A stretch of DNA of 64,000 nucleotides from the NCBI GenBank assembly GCA_002436015.1, contig DIXJ01000010.1:43937-107936 (forward strand), read 5' to 3'. The translations under genes and the position numbers were made by a program. The DNA is from Synergistaceae bacterium UBA6083. Its GTDB lineage: Bacteria; Synergistota; Synergistia; Synergistales; 79-D21. Shown here piece after piece: positions 17,875 through 26,538 of this stretch; within the stretch, counting starts at the first letter, position 1, and each line of letters opens with the position of its first letter. Under the pieces are notes generated by a model, which searched no databases, had not been told where the DNA came from, and saw only the letters and a list, made by a program, of their open reading frames with translations.

Positions 17875-17897
17875 AATAGAGGAAGAAGGATTTCATC

Positions 17898-18848
17898 ATG
17901 GAGCTTGGAGCGAAAATCTATGTCGCCGGTCATAGGGGGCTAGTGGGTTCCGCCCTGCTTCGAAAGCTTGAAGCGGAAGGCTATGAGAACCTTGTGGTCC
18001 GTACGAGTACCGAGTTGGATCTCCGGCGCCAGGAGCAGGTCGAGCAGTTCTTCGTGCGCGAAAAACCCGAAGTTGTTTTCCTCGCCGCCGCAAAGGTCGG
18101 GGGCATTTGGGCCAATAGCACCTACCCGGGCCAGTTCATTTACGAGAACCTGGCCATCCAGTCTAACATCCTGGAGTGTGCCAGGATCCACGGGGTCAAG
18201 AAACTGCTGTTCCTGGGGAGTTCCTGTATCTACCCCCGCGATTGTCCCCAACCGATCCGTGAGGAATACCTGCTGACGGGACCTCTTGAGAAGACAAACG
18301 AGGCCTACGCTCTAGCGAAAATTGCCGGGATCAAGACCTGCCAAGCCTATCGCGCCCAGTACGGCTGCAACTTCATCTCCGTGATGCCCACGAACCTTTA
18401 CGGTCCCAACGACAATTACGACCTCCAGAACAGCCATGTGCTTCCCGCCCTGATCCGGAAATTCCACGAGGCGAAAGTGAAGATGGAACCGTTTGTGAGC
18501 TTGTGGGGCACGGGATCGCCGAGGAGGGAGTTCCTCCACGTGGTCGACCTGGCGGACGCCTGCTTTTTCCTGATGAACCACTACGACGAAGGGGATATCA
18601 TCAACATCGGAACGGGCGAGGACTTGCCGATCCGGGACCTGGCGGAAATCGTGAAACGCATTATAGACTTCGAAGGAGAAATTCGCTGGGATTCGACGAA
18701 GCCTGACGGGACGCCCCGAAAAACGCTCTGGGTCGAACGGCTTCACCAAGTCGGATGGCACCACCGGATCGGTCTAGAAGAAGGCATAGACATGACCTAT
18801 CGTGATTTCCTGGAAAAAATAAAAGCAGGGAGCCTCGGCAAGGCATGA
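17898..18848 (+). CDS. fcl: GDP-L-fucose synthase
   Basis: A 316-residue epimerase/reductase (WcaG/Fcl) that makes GDP-L-fucose from the gmd product. IYVAGHRGLVGSALLRKL is the cofactor motif. FLGSSCIYPRDCPQPIREEY and YALAKIAGIKTCQAYR hold the catalytic Ser/Cys and Tyr-x3-Lys residues. The ATG follows GGAAGAAGG. Its stop overlaps the next glycosyltransferase start. The matching user of GDP-fucose is probably the GT11 enzyme at 22057. Enzymes making GDP-mannose are not in this window. Confidence 0.97.
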   Translation: MELGAKIYVAGHRGLVGSALLRKLEAEGYENLVVRTSTELDLRRQEQVEQFFVREKPEVVFLAAAKVGGIWANSTYPGQFIYENLAIQSNILECARIHGVKKLLFLGSSCIYPRDCPQPIREEYLLTGPLEKTNEAYALAKIAGIKTCQAYRAQYGCNFISVMPTNLYGPNDNYDLQNSHVLPALIRKFHEAKVKMEPFVSLWGTGSPRREFLHVVDLADACFFLMNHYDEGDIINIGTGEDLPIRDLAEIVKRIIDFEGEIRWDSTKPDGTPRKTLWVERLHQVGWHHRIGLEEGIDMTYRDFLEKIKAGSLGKA

Positions 18849-19699
18849 AGCCCTATATTTCCATCGTCACTGCAACCTACAATTCGGTTCAGTTACTGCA
18901 ACGTTGCCTCGACAGCGTTTCAAGCCAGACCTTCAAGGCAGTTGAACATATCGTGATCGATGGGGCCTCCACGGATGGGACCGTCGAAATCATCAAGCTC
19001 AACAAGGAGAAGATCGCCTATTCAGTCTCCGAGCCCGACACCGGGGTATACAACGCCTGGAATAAAGCTGTGCCCCATACCAGGGGCGAATGGGTGCTTT
19101 TCCTCGGTTCTGACGATAGGCTGGTAAACGAAACAGTGTTGGAGAGGATCGCGCTGCATCTAGAGGATGCATATCCGAGCCATAGACTTGTTTATGGAAT
19201 TTTACTGGTTTCAAGGAGAGGGACAGAAGAAACATTATTCCCTGTTGGAGAACCCTGGGCTAACCTTAAAGGGAGATATAGCCGGGCGAACATTCTCTTG
19301 CCCCCTCACCCTGCGACATTCCAGCATAGGTCTATATTCAACGGGGCAGGAACATTTGATGAGACTTTCAAAATTGCTGGAGATAGTAAGTTTGTGACCC
19401 AAGAGGTGCTGAAAAGAGAGCCTCTCTTCGTTCCAGTGGAGGTCACACGCTTCTCAATTGGGGGGCTGTCCTGGACTCCAGGCCGGGGGGAACGAATGAT
19501 CTGGGAAGAGGAGAGGAAAATATCAAAAGAATTCGGAATCAAGGTAGCATTCCCCAGGTTATTTATTAATTATATTAAGGCGATTATCAAAGATAACATA
19601 CACCATTATTTGGGGGAGAAAGCGGCTCTTGCGTTTGTTAATGTTTTCCGAATATTAAAATTAAAGAAGCCAATATATCTCTTCCAATTTAGGAAATAA
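18845..19699 (+). CDS. Glycosyltransferase family 2 (WcaA-like)
   Basis: A 284-residue transferase whose ATG overlaps the fcl stop. YISIVTATYNSVQLLQRCL, HIVIDGASTDGT and WVLFLGSDDRLV are GT2 motifs. The DGASTDGT and DTGVYNAWNKAV forms match the WcaA/colanic-acid type of GT2. Such enzymes are often found beside gmd and fcl. Composition changes from GC-rich to AT-rich along the gene, consistent with a junction between acquired blocks. Confidence 0.88.
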   Translation: MKPYISIVTATYNSVQLLQRCLDSVSSQTFKAVEHIVIDGASTDGTVEIIKLNKEKIAYSVSEPDTGVYNAWNKAVPHTRGEWVLFLGSDDRLVNETVLERIALHLEDAYPSHRLVYGILLVSRRGTEETLFPVGEPWANLKGRYSRANILLPPHPATFQHRSIFNGAGTFDETFKIAGDSKFVTQEVLKREPLFVPVEVTRFSIGGLSWTPGRGERMIWEEERKISKEFGIKVAFPRLFINYIKAIIKDNIHHYLGEKAALAFVNVFRILKLKKPIYLFQFRK

Positions 19700-19738
19700 C
19701 GCATCTTTCAATGATAACGGCCCTATTCATCGGAAGAG

Positions 19739-20992
19739 GTGAGGGACATTAGAGTTGTGATCGTAAATGAATCAGATATCCAAGGAGGAGCTGCCAGGGC
19801 GGCTCATCGTCTACACTTGTCTCTCCTGAGTGCTGGGATTGATAGTCGTATGCTTGTCCAGCGCAAATTTTCTGACGATCCGACCGTCCTGGGACCAGAG
19901 ACTGATTTTAAGCGGCGATTCGGGAAGGTGCGCCCGTTTTTGGATTTGCTGCCTATAAATAAATACAAGGATCGAACAAACACGCTTTTTTCCACTGGTT
20001 GGCTCCCCTTCGGAGGTATCGCAGAGCGGATTAACCAACTGAATCCCGATCTCGTTCACATCCATTGGATTGCTGGTGGGATGATGCGAATAGAAGAGCT
20101 CGCTGAAATTAAAGCGCCGATTGTTTGGAGTCTCCACGATATGTGGCCATTTACGGGAGGTTGCCACTACGATGGGCAGTGCGGTAGGTATAGAGAAACT
20201 TGTGGTAATTGTCCGCTTCTGCTCTCGAGGAAGGAGAATGATCTAAGCAGGGAAGTTTTTGCAAGAAAAAGCAGGGCTTATTCAAAGAAAAGGGATATGA
20301 CCATCGTTGGCCTCAGTTCATGGATAACACAGTGCGCTGAATCTAGCAGTCTGTTAAGCGGTAAAAGGGTTGTTCATTTGCCTAATCCAATCGACACCGA
20401 CAATTTTAGGCCTTTCGACAAAAGAAAAGCTCGTGAACTTTGGCGATTCCCTTCGGATAGAAAAATTCTTCTGTATGGAGCCATATCGGCGAGTAGCGAC
20501 CGTAGAAAAGGCTTGAAAGAACTAAATTCGGCCCTTGATATGGTTGTACAAAAGGATTTTGAAGTTTGTATTTTCGGGGCGAGCCAACCGTCTGAAAAAC
20601 CTTCACAACGGTATAAAACGACATACCTAGGTCCATTGCATGATGAGGTAAGTTTGATTTCCTTGTACAACGCTTGCGACTTAATGGTCGTTCCTAGCCT
20701 GCAGGAAAACCTTTCGAACTCGATTATGGAAGCGCTTTCTTGTGGGACGCCAGTCATTGCTTTCAACGTAGGCGGAAACTCAGACATGATCGAGCATAAA
20801 AAAAATGGCTATCTGGCAAAACCTTTCGAGCCTAAAGATCTTGCTTTAGGAGTTGAGTGGGTTCTTGATGCCCCGAACTACGAGGACCTTCGAATAAACG
20901 CGAGAGAGAAGGTATTGCAAGAATTCCGCAGTGACCTAGTGGCCGAGAGATATATAAAAATTTACAACGAGATCTTGCAAGGCGGGAAGTAA
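19739..20992 (+). CDS. Glycosyltransferase family 4 (WcaC-like)
   Basis: A 417-residue GT-B transferase. The start VVIVNESDIQGGAARAAHRL, the LVHIHWIAGGMM stretch and IVWSLHDMWPFTGGCHYDGQ are typical of the WcaC/Wbs group. The donor domain ends with MVVPSLQENLSNSIMEALSC and GTPVIAFNVGG. The GTG at 19739 follows GGAAGA and is the best start. It is the last plus-strand gene of the glycan cluster. The AT-rich composition suggests acquisition. Confidence 0.9.
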   Translation: MRDIRVVIVNESDIQGGAARAAHRLHLSLLSAGIDSRMLVQRKFSDDPTVLGPETDFKRRFGKVRPFLDLLPINKYKDRTNTLFSTGWLPFGGIAERINQLNPDLVHIHWIAGGMMRIEELAEIKAPIVWSLHDMWPFTGGCHYDGQCGRYRETCGNCPLLLSRKENDLSREVFARKSRAYSKKRDMTIVGLSSWITQCAESSSLLSGKRVVHLPNPIDTDNFRPFDKRKARELWRFPSDRKILLYGAISASSDRRKGLKELNSALDMVVQKDFEVCIFGASQPSEKPSQRYKTTYLGPLHDEVSLISLYNACDLMVVPSLQENLSNSIMEALSCGTPVIAFNVGGNSDMIEHKKNGYLAKPFEPKDLALGVEWVLDAPNYEDLRINAREKVLQEFRSDLVAERYIKIYNEILQGGK

Positions 20993-21029
20993 GAACACGG
21001 TGCTTGATGTCTGGGCTTGAATATCTTCT

Positions 21030-21959
21030 TCAGCGGAGAAGGTTCTTCCCCAAGAAAGTCCGTGCGATTTTGTTTATCGCACGGGATAGTATGTTTATTT
21101 TACGGTAGACCCTTCTGAAAGCTTCCATTACCTCGGAGTCGGTTTGGATAGAAACTGGCAAAGCGGGGTTTGCCACTGCTTCCTGTAGGTTGATCCCTTC
21201 AAAATCCGAAGATTTTCCGCAATGCGTCCCGGTCCCATCATGTCCGATGTTTTTGACGTAAGACTTGACCGGACATAGGGAATAGGACCCGCTTTTGAAG
21301 TGGGCGTATGAAAACCGGATGGCCCAGGAATTTATCTTGCCTTCCATCTGGCTGTCGAGCATGGCGCAAAGGTCATCCCCACCTTGATTGAATCTTTCTT
21401 TGAGAGAGGTATTCCTAGTGAAGTCTGCGTAGTCTTTGACCTGCCAATCCACTTTTTCCCATCTGTTTGCCCAGGTCCCCCATCCCCATGAAGAATTTCT
21501 CAGTGAAAGCCAGACGTCTTTCCTATAAATTTTCGGGAATTTCATGAGTTCCCGCGGGTGGTTATAGCCGCTAATTGACATGATCCGGGCATCGGAGGCG
21601 TAGGTTTCAAGCGCTTCGTTCATGTACTTCAAGAAATAGGGGCTTGTGACCAAATCGTCTTCAAGGACTATGATTCTTCCGTGTTTGTTTACAACGTCTG
21701 TAACCCCGTCAATGATAGATTCGGCAAGTCCCCAGTTTCTATTTCGAAAGGTCAAAACCACATTCTTAAAACCCCCGACCTGCATGACATATTTCCGCAC
21801 AACTTCAACGTTTTGGGTTGAGGCCGTGTCCTTTGCAGCATCGCTGTAGATGAAAAGTTCGCTTCCATCCGCGAGAAAGTTTTTTTGAAGAGCCTCTATC
21901 GTCTGACGGGTATGCTCAGGCCGGTTGTAAACAAATAGAGCAATTGGAGCTAATCTCAT
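21030..21959 (-). CDS. Glycosyltransferase, GT-A fold (GNT-I-like)
   Basis: A 309-residue protein beginning APIALFVYNRPEHTRQTIEA with SELFIYSDAAKD, then RIIVLEDDLVTSPYFLKYMN. The LEDD motif is the metal-binding acid cluster seen in this loosely defined family of bacterial sugar transferases related to N-acetylglucosaminyltransferase I. A strong GGAGAAGAGG site precedes the ATG. It belongs to the minus-strand arm of the glycan cluster. Confidence 0.8.
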   Translation of the reverse strand: MRLAPIALFVYNRPEHTRQTIEALQKNFLADGSELFIYSDAAKDTASTQNVEVVRKYVMQVGGFKNVVLTFRNRNWGLAESIIDGVTDVVNKHGRIIVLEDDLVTSPYFLKYMNEALETYASDARIMSISGYNHPRELMKFPKIYRKDVWLSLRNSSWGWGTWANRWEKVDWQVKDYADFTRNTSLKERFNQGGDDLCAMLDSQMEGKINSWAIRFSYAHFKSGSYSLCPVKSYVKNIGHDGTGTHCGKSSDFEGINLQEAVANPALPVSIQTDSEVMEAFRRVYRKINILSRAINKIARTFLGKNLLR

Positions 21960-22056
21960 TTATCCTCTTCTCCTTTATTTTTAAGAAGGGTTAGCGACAG
22001 ATTACTCCTGCATCGATCTTGGCTGAAACCATGAAACGTAGAGAGGGACCGGCATG

Positions 22057-22938
22057 CTAGCACTCAAGTTCGATACCCCATGGTGGTACGATGTCGGGAT
22101 GAGAGAGTACCTTTGCCTTCCAGCCGTACCAATATTTGGGAAAAATAACCTTTATACGTTTCTTCATCAGCCGTGCCCCCCACCAGGAGAAACTGCTATT
22201 CGAGGCGACTCCGTATTCGCAGAGCGTCATCAGGGCTAAGTCCACTTGCATGTTTTCTTTTGAAATGAGCTTATTTTCTACCTCTAAAAAACAGTCTCGC
22301 GTGTAGGAGGGATCGTCCGACAGAAAAATGAAGAACGGCCTTTTCAGATCTTTCGAAATCATCTCGATTGCTTTTGAGAAATAGACCTTGGGAAGATCGA
22401 TGCCCTGTTCGCCTAAGAAGGATTCGTGTAAATAGTCTCCCCTTCTGATATGCACAAACACTTTAGTGTATCCTTGAGGTATTTGAGATGCTATCTGCAG
22501 GGCTTTCTGTTCATACCGCTTCTTAATCCGAAAATCCAGCGCTTCTTTCGAAAAAAATCGTTCCGCCTGAAAGTAGCCCTGGTCGACAAAGCGGAACGGA
22601 AGTAATCCGTTGTGCTCCACAAAACTTGGTACGTACCAGCCTTGTTCGTTTTTTTTCTGGCAGGCGTAGCCAAATATGCGAGTTCTTGCAAGAGTTCTCA
22701 TGGAAAAGAGTGTAAGCGGCTTCAAGATTTTATTGAAAACCAGACGGCCTATCCGTGATTTGAGCAGGTCTTTACATAAAACAATGAGACGCCCGTTGGT
22801 GCCTTCAACGTCGAACGTGGATGCGAATTCGGCCATGTTAAGGCACAGCATTCTCTCGCCCTTTCGAGCGATCGTGTTCAAAAAAGCGTACTGGAAAATT
22901 TGATTGCCAAGACCACCGTCAGAAACAAAAAAAATCAT
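22057..22938 (-). CDS. Alpha-1,2-fucosyltransferase family GT11
   Basis: A 293-residue GT11 enzyme. GGLGNQIFQYAFLNTIARKG is the characteristic start, and VFVHIRRGDYL carries the HxRRGD motif that binds GDP-fucose. FLSDDPSYTRDCF and SNSSFSWWGARL are the later conserved blocks. It would add L-fucose, made by gmd and fcl in the same cluster, onto a galactose-like residue of the surface glycan. AAGGG lies before the ATG. The 271 bases on its upstream side (22939-23209) hold only AT-rich sequence with no gene that I can see. Confidence 0.93.
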   Translation of the reverse strand: MIFFVSDGGLGNQIFQYAFLNTIARKGERMLCLNMAEFASTFDVEGTNGRLIVLCKDLLKSRIGRLVFNKILKPLTLFSMRTLARTRIFGYACQKKNEQGWYVPSFVEHNGLLPFRFVDQGYFQAERFFSKEALDFRIKKRYEQKALQIASQIPQGYTKVFVHIRRGDYLHESFLGEQGIDLPKVYFSKAIEMISKDLKRPFFIFLSDDPSYTRDCFLEVENKLISKENMQVDLALMTLCEYGVASNSSFSWWGARLMKKRIKVIFPKYWYGWKAKVLSHPDIVPPWGIELEC

Positions 22939-23209
22939 GTATTCAACACCCTTTTTGATATGGCGACATAGTTAGAGTACATGAAGGTCTCAATATACGC
23001 TTGGTAGGTTCTGATTCACATGTTGACCCCGGCATAGAAGACGCTTGCCGAATTCTGCGAGCCAATATGAGGCAAAAAAGATTTTTTTAAAAAATATATC
23101 TCGCCGTTTGTGCGCATGTTGCAGTTTCCGTTGTTCTCTAAAAAATTAAATAAAAATTAAGCAGCTTCCCCAAGTTTTTTTCGAAAAAAGTTTTTTTGAT
23201 GAGCATTTA

Positions 23210-23995
23210 TTATCGCGCCTTTCGTAGCATATATAAGCCAGTTCCGAAGCCTCTTTCCGGTGTGTAATCATGAAAAAGCTCCGTACCGTAGATGTAGCGT
23301 TCCTCCATGAGCTCTAAATCGTCAGCAAACAGAGAGAGAAGATAGTCTCGCGTAAAAGCCCGGTGGGCGTTGAAGTAGATGATGTTATCCTGGTCTATTG
23401 GCACGCTCAGAAGACAGATGCCTCCCGGTTTTAAAACTCTTTTGATTTCCGCAATGGCTTTTTCGCTCCCCCAAAAGTCCAAGGGATCTCCGTATCTACC
23501 TAGTCCAATATGTTCTACGACACACAGCGATGACAACGATTCTATGGATTTGTCGGGAAACGGCAGTTTTAAAATAGAACCTTTTTGAAATGATAGATTC
23601 TCCAAATCCAAGTTGATCGGGCGAATGTCGATCATAGTCGTCGGTACGAACTGAGATATTATGCCAACCGTTTTTACGGAGCTTCCAATGTCAAAATGAT
23701 GCTGCGGTTTGTTCTCGAATATCTTTTTCGCCGCCCAGGCATCTTGATAGAAATAAGTTGCATCTACCGGGGTCTGCAAGGTGTTATCGAATAAACAGGG
23801 GTAAAAAAGCAAAGAGTAAATCCCCTGATCTGACCTGATCATCTTCTTGAACTGCTTATATTCTTTGAAAAACAATAGGTAGCTTTTTAAGAGGCGTATC
23901 GGTCGGAAAGCAAAAAAATCGCCTAAGGGCACGACGAGTTGACGAACTATGCGTATGGACTTGAAGTGTCGTAGACATTTTTTCAACTTATTCAA
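23210..23995 (-). CDS. Class I SAM-dependent methyltransferase-like protein (DUF268-like)
   Basis: A 261-residue protein starting at TTG 23995 behind AAAGAGG; the start overlaps the wzx stop by eight bases. HHFDIGSSVKTVGIISQF is a degenerate SAM-binding motif I, MIDIRP motif II, and LPFPDKSIESLSSLCVVEHI plus LKPGGICLLSVPI are the later motifs. The form (DxGSS, CVVEHIGLGRYG) resembles DUF268 proteins found in glycan clusters. A role in methylating a sugar of the surface glycan is likely but not shown. Confidence 0.75.
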   Translation of the reverse strand: MNKLKKCLRHFKSIRIVRQLVVPLGDFFAFRPIRLLKSYLLFFKEYKQFKKMIRSDQGIYSLLFYPCLFDNTLQTPVDATYFYQDAWAAKKIFENKPQHHFDIGSSVKTVGIISQFVPTTMIDIRPINLDLENLSFQKGSILKLPFPDKSIESLSSLCVVEHIGLGRYGDPLDFWGSEKAIAEIKRVLKPGGICLLSVPIDQDNIIYFNAHRAFTRDYLLSLFADDLELMEERYIYGTELFHDYTPERGFGTGLYMLRKAR

Positions 23996-25343
23996 TGTAT
24001 GTACCTCTTTGGAAAATTTTATAAAACGAGGCAATGGCTAGAAGTTGGAGTTTGACGTTGTTGCGTGTTTTTCGATAGAAAGCGTCCAGAAAGAATATTG
24101 TTGTGGAAAAGGAAAGAATCGTCGCTACAACGGCACCTACGCTTCCGTAGGTTGGTATCAGTATGAAATTGCATAAGACATTGACGACTGTGCCCGTAAT
24201 CATACTGCATAACGAGTATTTGAAAAGGCTTTCGATATTGATGAATGCACTGCGAGCCGTGCCGATATTTGTGAATAAAAGCCTTGTTGCCATGAAACAG
24301 AGCAACACTCCCGCCGGCTGATAGGCCTCGCCGTACAAGATCACGATTATTTTTTCAGAAAAAAGATATATTGGAGTGGCCGTCAATAAAAAAAAGAAAA
24401 AACTGAGTCTATAGTAGTTCAAATACCGGTTCTGATAGAGGTATTCGGAGACGTACTTTGCTTTTGCCAATGCCGGGAAGAAAGATGAGTGCAGAACCAC
24501 GGGAATGAAACCAAGGGCCTCGATCAGCCTCAAGGCGACGCTGTAATACGCGGTCTCAGTGTTCCCAAGCATCTCGCGTATCATTACTTGGTCTATTCTC
24601 GCCTGAATCATCAGGGCCCCACCGCTCAATATCAATGGCCAACTCTCTTTAAGCAGAATCTTTGCAGTCGCCGTTTCGAATCTCCAGGCACGCAGCGAGA
24701 GCTTCTTTCGTCTGTAGAAAAAGACGAAGCCAGCGGCCAGTACGATGCCGTCGACAAGGACGAGGAAAGCGAAGGCGGCCAGCGGTGCCTCTAGGAGGAT
24801 GCAGGCGATTTTGAGCAGGCTGAGTAGAGCCAGGCTGATGGCGTTGGCTAAGGCGACGTACTTGCTGAGCACTTTGCTCTGGAAGTAGAGGTCGATGACG
24901 TTAAAGCTCTGGAAGACTGTCGCGGAGGCAACGATGAAGACGAGCGCGTTGGTGTAGCCGTCGTTGGACGTGAACTGGACAGCAGCTGCCAACAGCATCA
25001 TAACGGCCGCAGCGCCGAGGAGCTTCAGGCGGAACGCTGTGCCCAAGAGGATATTGCGCTTGCTCTCGTCCTTTACGAGTTCGCGCACCAGTATGTTGTC
25101 GAGTCCCAGCGTGGCGACAACGGAAAAAAGGCCGACGAAGCTTTGCGCGTAGCTGAGGAGGCCGTAACGCTCCGGCCCGAGGTAGCGCGCCACCCAGACG
25201 CCGACAACCAGGCCGACGACCATTCGCAGGGTCTTCTCGGCGAAGAGCCACGAGGTGTTGGCGAAGTACCGGCGAAAGCCTTGGTGCTGTGCAAGAATCA
25301 AGAGTCTTGCGATCATTGAGAGTCTGTTCGTCCTTTCGAGCAT
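23988..25343 (-). CDS. wzx: Wzx-type polysaccharide flippase
   Basis: A 451-residue integral membrane protein with about 12 to 14 hydrophobic segments. NTSWLFAEKTLRMVVGLVVG and VARYLGPERYGLLSYAQSF are typical of the O-antigen/teichoic-acid exporter branch of the MOP superfamily. It would move undecaprenyl-linked oligosaccharide across the inner membrane. No clear ribosome site precedes the ATG at 25343. It is the outermost gene of the cluster and borders the IS30 remnant. Confidence 0.92.
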   Translation of the reverse strand: MLERTNRLSMIARLLILAQHQGFRRYFANTSWLFAEKTLRMVVGLVVGVWVARYLGPERYGLLSYAQSFVGLFSVVATLGLDNILVRELVKDESKRNILLGTAFRLKLLGAAAVMMLLAAAVQFTSNDGYTNALVFIVASATVFQSFNVIDLYFQSKVLSKYVALANAISLALLSLLKIACILLEAPLAAFAFLVLVDGIVLAAGFVFFYRRKKLSLRAWRFETATAKILLKESWPLILSGGALMIQARIDQVMIREMLGNTETAYYSVALRLIEALGFIPVVLHSSFFPALAKAKYVSEYLYQNRYLNYYRLSFFFFLLTATPIYLFSEKIIVILYGEAYQPAGVLLCFMATRLLFTNIGTARSAFINIESLFKYSLCSMITGTVVNVLCNFILIPTYGSVGAVVATILSFSTTIFFLDAFYRKTRNNVKLQLLAIASFYKIFQRGTYIE

Positions 25344-25382
25344 CTGTTAAGAGTATTTTTATTACTTCCTTGAATTGTCAAC

Positions 25383-25482
25383 TCAAGCATAACAAGGTAG
25401 TGCCAGCTCAGGACAGATCTCCGCCGGAGAGCGCCAGCCGAGACGCATTCTCGGTCTATTGTTGAGAAGGGATACGAGGTAC
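25383..25482 (-). pseudogene. C-terminal remnant of an IS30-family transposase
   Basis: The minus strand reads YLVSLLNNRPRMRLGWRSPA and ends at a TGA about 15 codons later. The NNRPR-x-x-LGW block is the well-known C-terminal signature of IS30 transposases. Nothing upstream in this frame continues as transposase, so only the tail of the gene survives. It marks an old insertion at the edge of the glycan cluster. Confidence 0.75.
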
Positions 25483-25615
25483 CCATCCGGCTCCTCTCTG
25501 GCGCAGGTCATCTGTGTTCTCGCTCGTTCGCCGCCCCTAGGGGCTGTGGGGATAGGAAAAGTCCACCGGTACCCACACCATGTCCCGCGCTACTCCGCTT
25601 GTGCGGGGGGAAACT

Positions 25616-25771
25616 TCATGCCCTGGTCCACACGGTCATGCTAAGGCTCAAGATCCCTTCCATGGCAAGAAGCTGATCCTTTGCCAAGGGGGCAATCTTT
25701 CGTAAATAGGGCCGGGTATCCAAATTCTTCTTGAGTTCTCCAAGTATCGTTCCTAGTCTACTATTGGGCAT
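25616..25771 (-). CDS. Possible small protein or gene remnant (51 aa)
   Basis: The frame reads MPNSRLGTILGELKKN and later KIAPLAKDQLLAMEGILSLS. It has a sensible amino acid mix and would be mostly helical. No ribosome site is seen before the ATG, and a stop lies in frame just upstream. I do not recognise it. It may be the tail of a deleted gene. Confidence 0.25.
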   Translation of the reverse strand: MPNSRLGTILGELKKNLDTRPYLRKIAPLAKDQLLAMEGILSLSMTVWTRA

Positions 25772-25915
25772 AAGGGCAATCTTTCACTTCGCATTTCATA
25801 AATTCAGTATTCCTCTTGAATTGTACAGCAGGGAAGATTCGGAATTAGCCCAAATTCTCATGCTAGAATATACACATCTATTCACCGCACAAAAGCGAAA
25901 GGAGGAATTCCACCC

Positions 25916-26359
25916 ATGTTCAAGGACTTCAAGACCTTCATCATGCGGGGAAACATGATGGACCTGGCCATCGGCATTATCCTGGGGGCGTCCTTCGGGG
26001 GCATCATCAAGTCCCTGGTGGAGGACATCCTCATGCCGCCCATCGGCCTGGCCATGGGAAACAGGGATTTTTCCGGTCTCTTCACGATACTGAAGGAGGG
26101 GGCGACGCCCGGTCCCTACGCTTCGCTGGCCGCGGCGAAGGAGGCCGGGGCGGTCACGCTGAACTATGGCGTGTTCTTCATGGTGATCGTCAATTTCCTG
26201 ATCGTGGGCTTTTGTGTCTTCCTTTTGGTCCGCTGGTTGAACCGCTTGTTCCCGAAACCGGAACCGGCCCCTGCACCGGCGGTGAAGGACTGCCCGTTCT
26301 GCCTTTCGAGCATTCCTGCCGGAGCAAAGCGTTGCCCGCACTGCACATCCGAGCTCTAG
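25916..26359 (+). CDS. mscL: Large-conductance mechanosensitive channel MscL with C-terminal zinc ribbon
   Basis: MscL releases solutes through the inner membrane during osmotic down-shock. FKTFIMRGNMMDLAIGIILG is the conserved N-terminus and first membrane helix; YGVFFMVIVNFLIVGFCVFLL is the second. After the usual C-terminal helix the protein ends with CPFCLSSIPAGAKRCPHC, two CxxC pairs that would form a zinc ribbon. Standard MscL is about 130-150 residues and often lacks this end, though similar ends occur in some lineages. AAAGGAGG precedes the ATG. Confidence 0.95.
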   Translation: MFKDFKTFIMRGNMMDLAIGIILGASFGGIIKSLVEDILMPPIGLAMGNRDFSGLFTILKEGATPGPYASLAAAKEAGAVTLNYGVFFMVIVNFLIVGFCVFLLVRWLNRLFPKPEPAPAPAVKDCPFCLSSIPAGAKRCPHCTSEL

Positions 26360-26403
26360 GCCCCTTGTATCCCGCGGGTTGGAAGCGCCGACGATTTTCA
26401 CGA

Positions 26404-26430
26404 GGGGGTTCCCGTAACGGGAGCCCCCTT
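26404..26430 (+). terminator. Probable terminator after mscL
   Basis: GGGGGTTCCCG and CGGGAGCCCCC form an 11-bp stem with one T-G wobble around a TAA loop. Only two T residues follow, so the terminator is weak by the usual rule. Confidence 0.6.
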
Positions 26431-26437
26431 CACAATG

Positions 26438-26467
26438 TGTACACCGAGCCGCGTTCCCCTGTATAAT
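26438..26467 (+). promoter_or_regulatory. Promoter of the permease/phosphoribosyltransferase pair
   Basis: TGTACA (26438-26443) and a perfect TATAAT (26462-26467) are separated by 18 bases. The leader to the start codon is about 70 bases. I looked for a purine riboswitch in it and did not find the conserved core. Confidence 0.5.
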
Positions 26468-26538
26468 CCCACCATATTCAGTATGTACGGAGTAAAAGTT
26501 AACCTTTCCTAAAACTCTTAAAAGGAGCGTGCGTCTTC

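Larger units (their letters stand above)
25344..25915. other. Intergenic region with mobile-element debris
   Basis: This 572-base gap separates the glycan cluster from mscL. It holds the IS30 transposase tail, a possible 51-residue minus-strand reading frame at 25616-25771 and a short palindrome (CCGC, TTGT, GCGG) at about 25596. The last 100 bases are AT-rich and should contain the mscL promoter. It looks like the scar of past insertions and deletions. Confidence 0.6.

Noticed and set aside
17478..17879. Several open frames overlapping gmd, fcl, carB and por genes in other frames
   Set aside because: They arise from the high GC content and show no domain, no ribosome site and low-complexity composition.
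23160..23209. A/T-run hairpin (TTTTTTCGAAAAAA) after the methyltransferase gene
   Set aside because: The stem is only A-T pairs around CG and lacks a GC-rich base, so it is not a convincing terminator.
25590..25614. Single palindrome resembling a type I-E CRISPR repeat (CCGC, TTGT, GCGGGG)
   Set aside because: Only one imperfect copy is present, with no regular spacing, no spacers and no cas genes nearby.
26430..26538. Possible purine riboswitch before the permease gene
   Set aside because: A TATAAT and an isolated CGGAGT-like string occur, but the conserved three-way junction core and pairing loops are missing. The TATAAT fits better as a promoter element.
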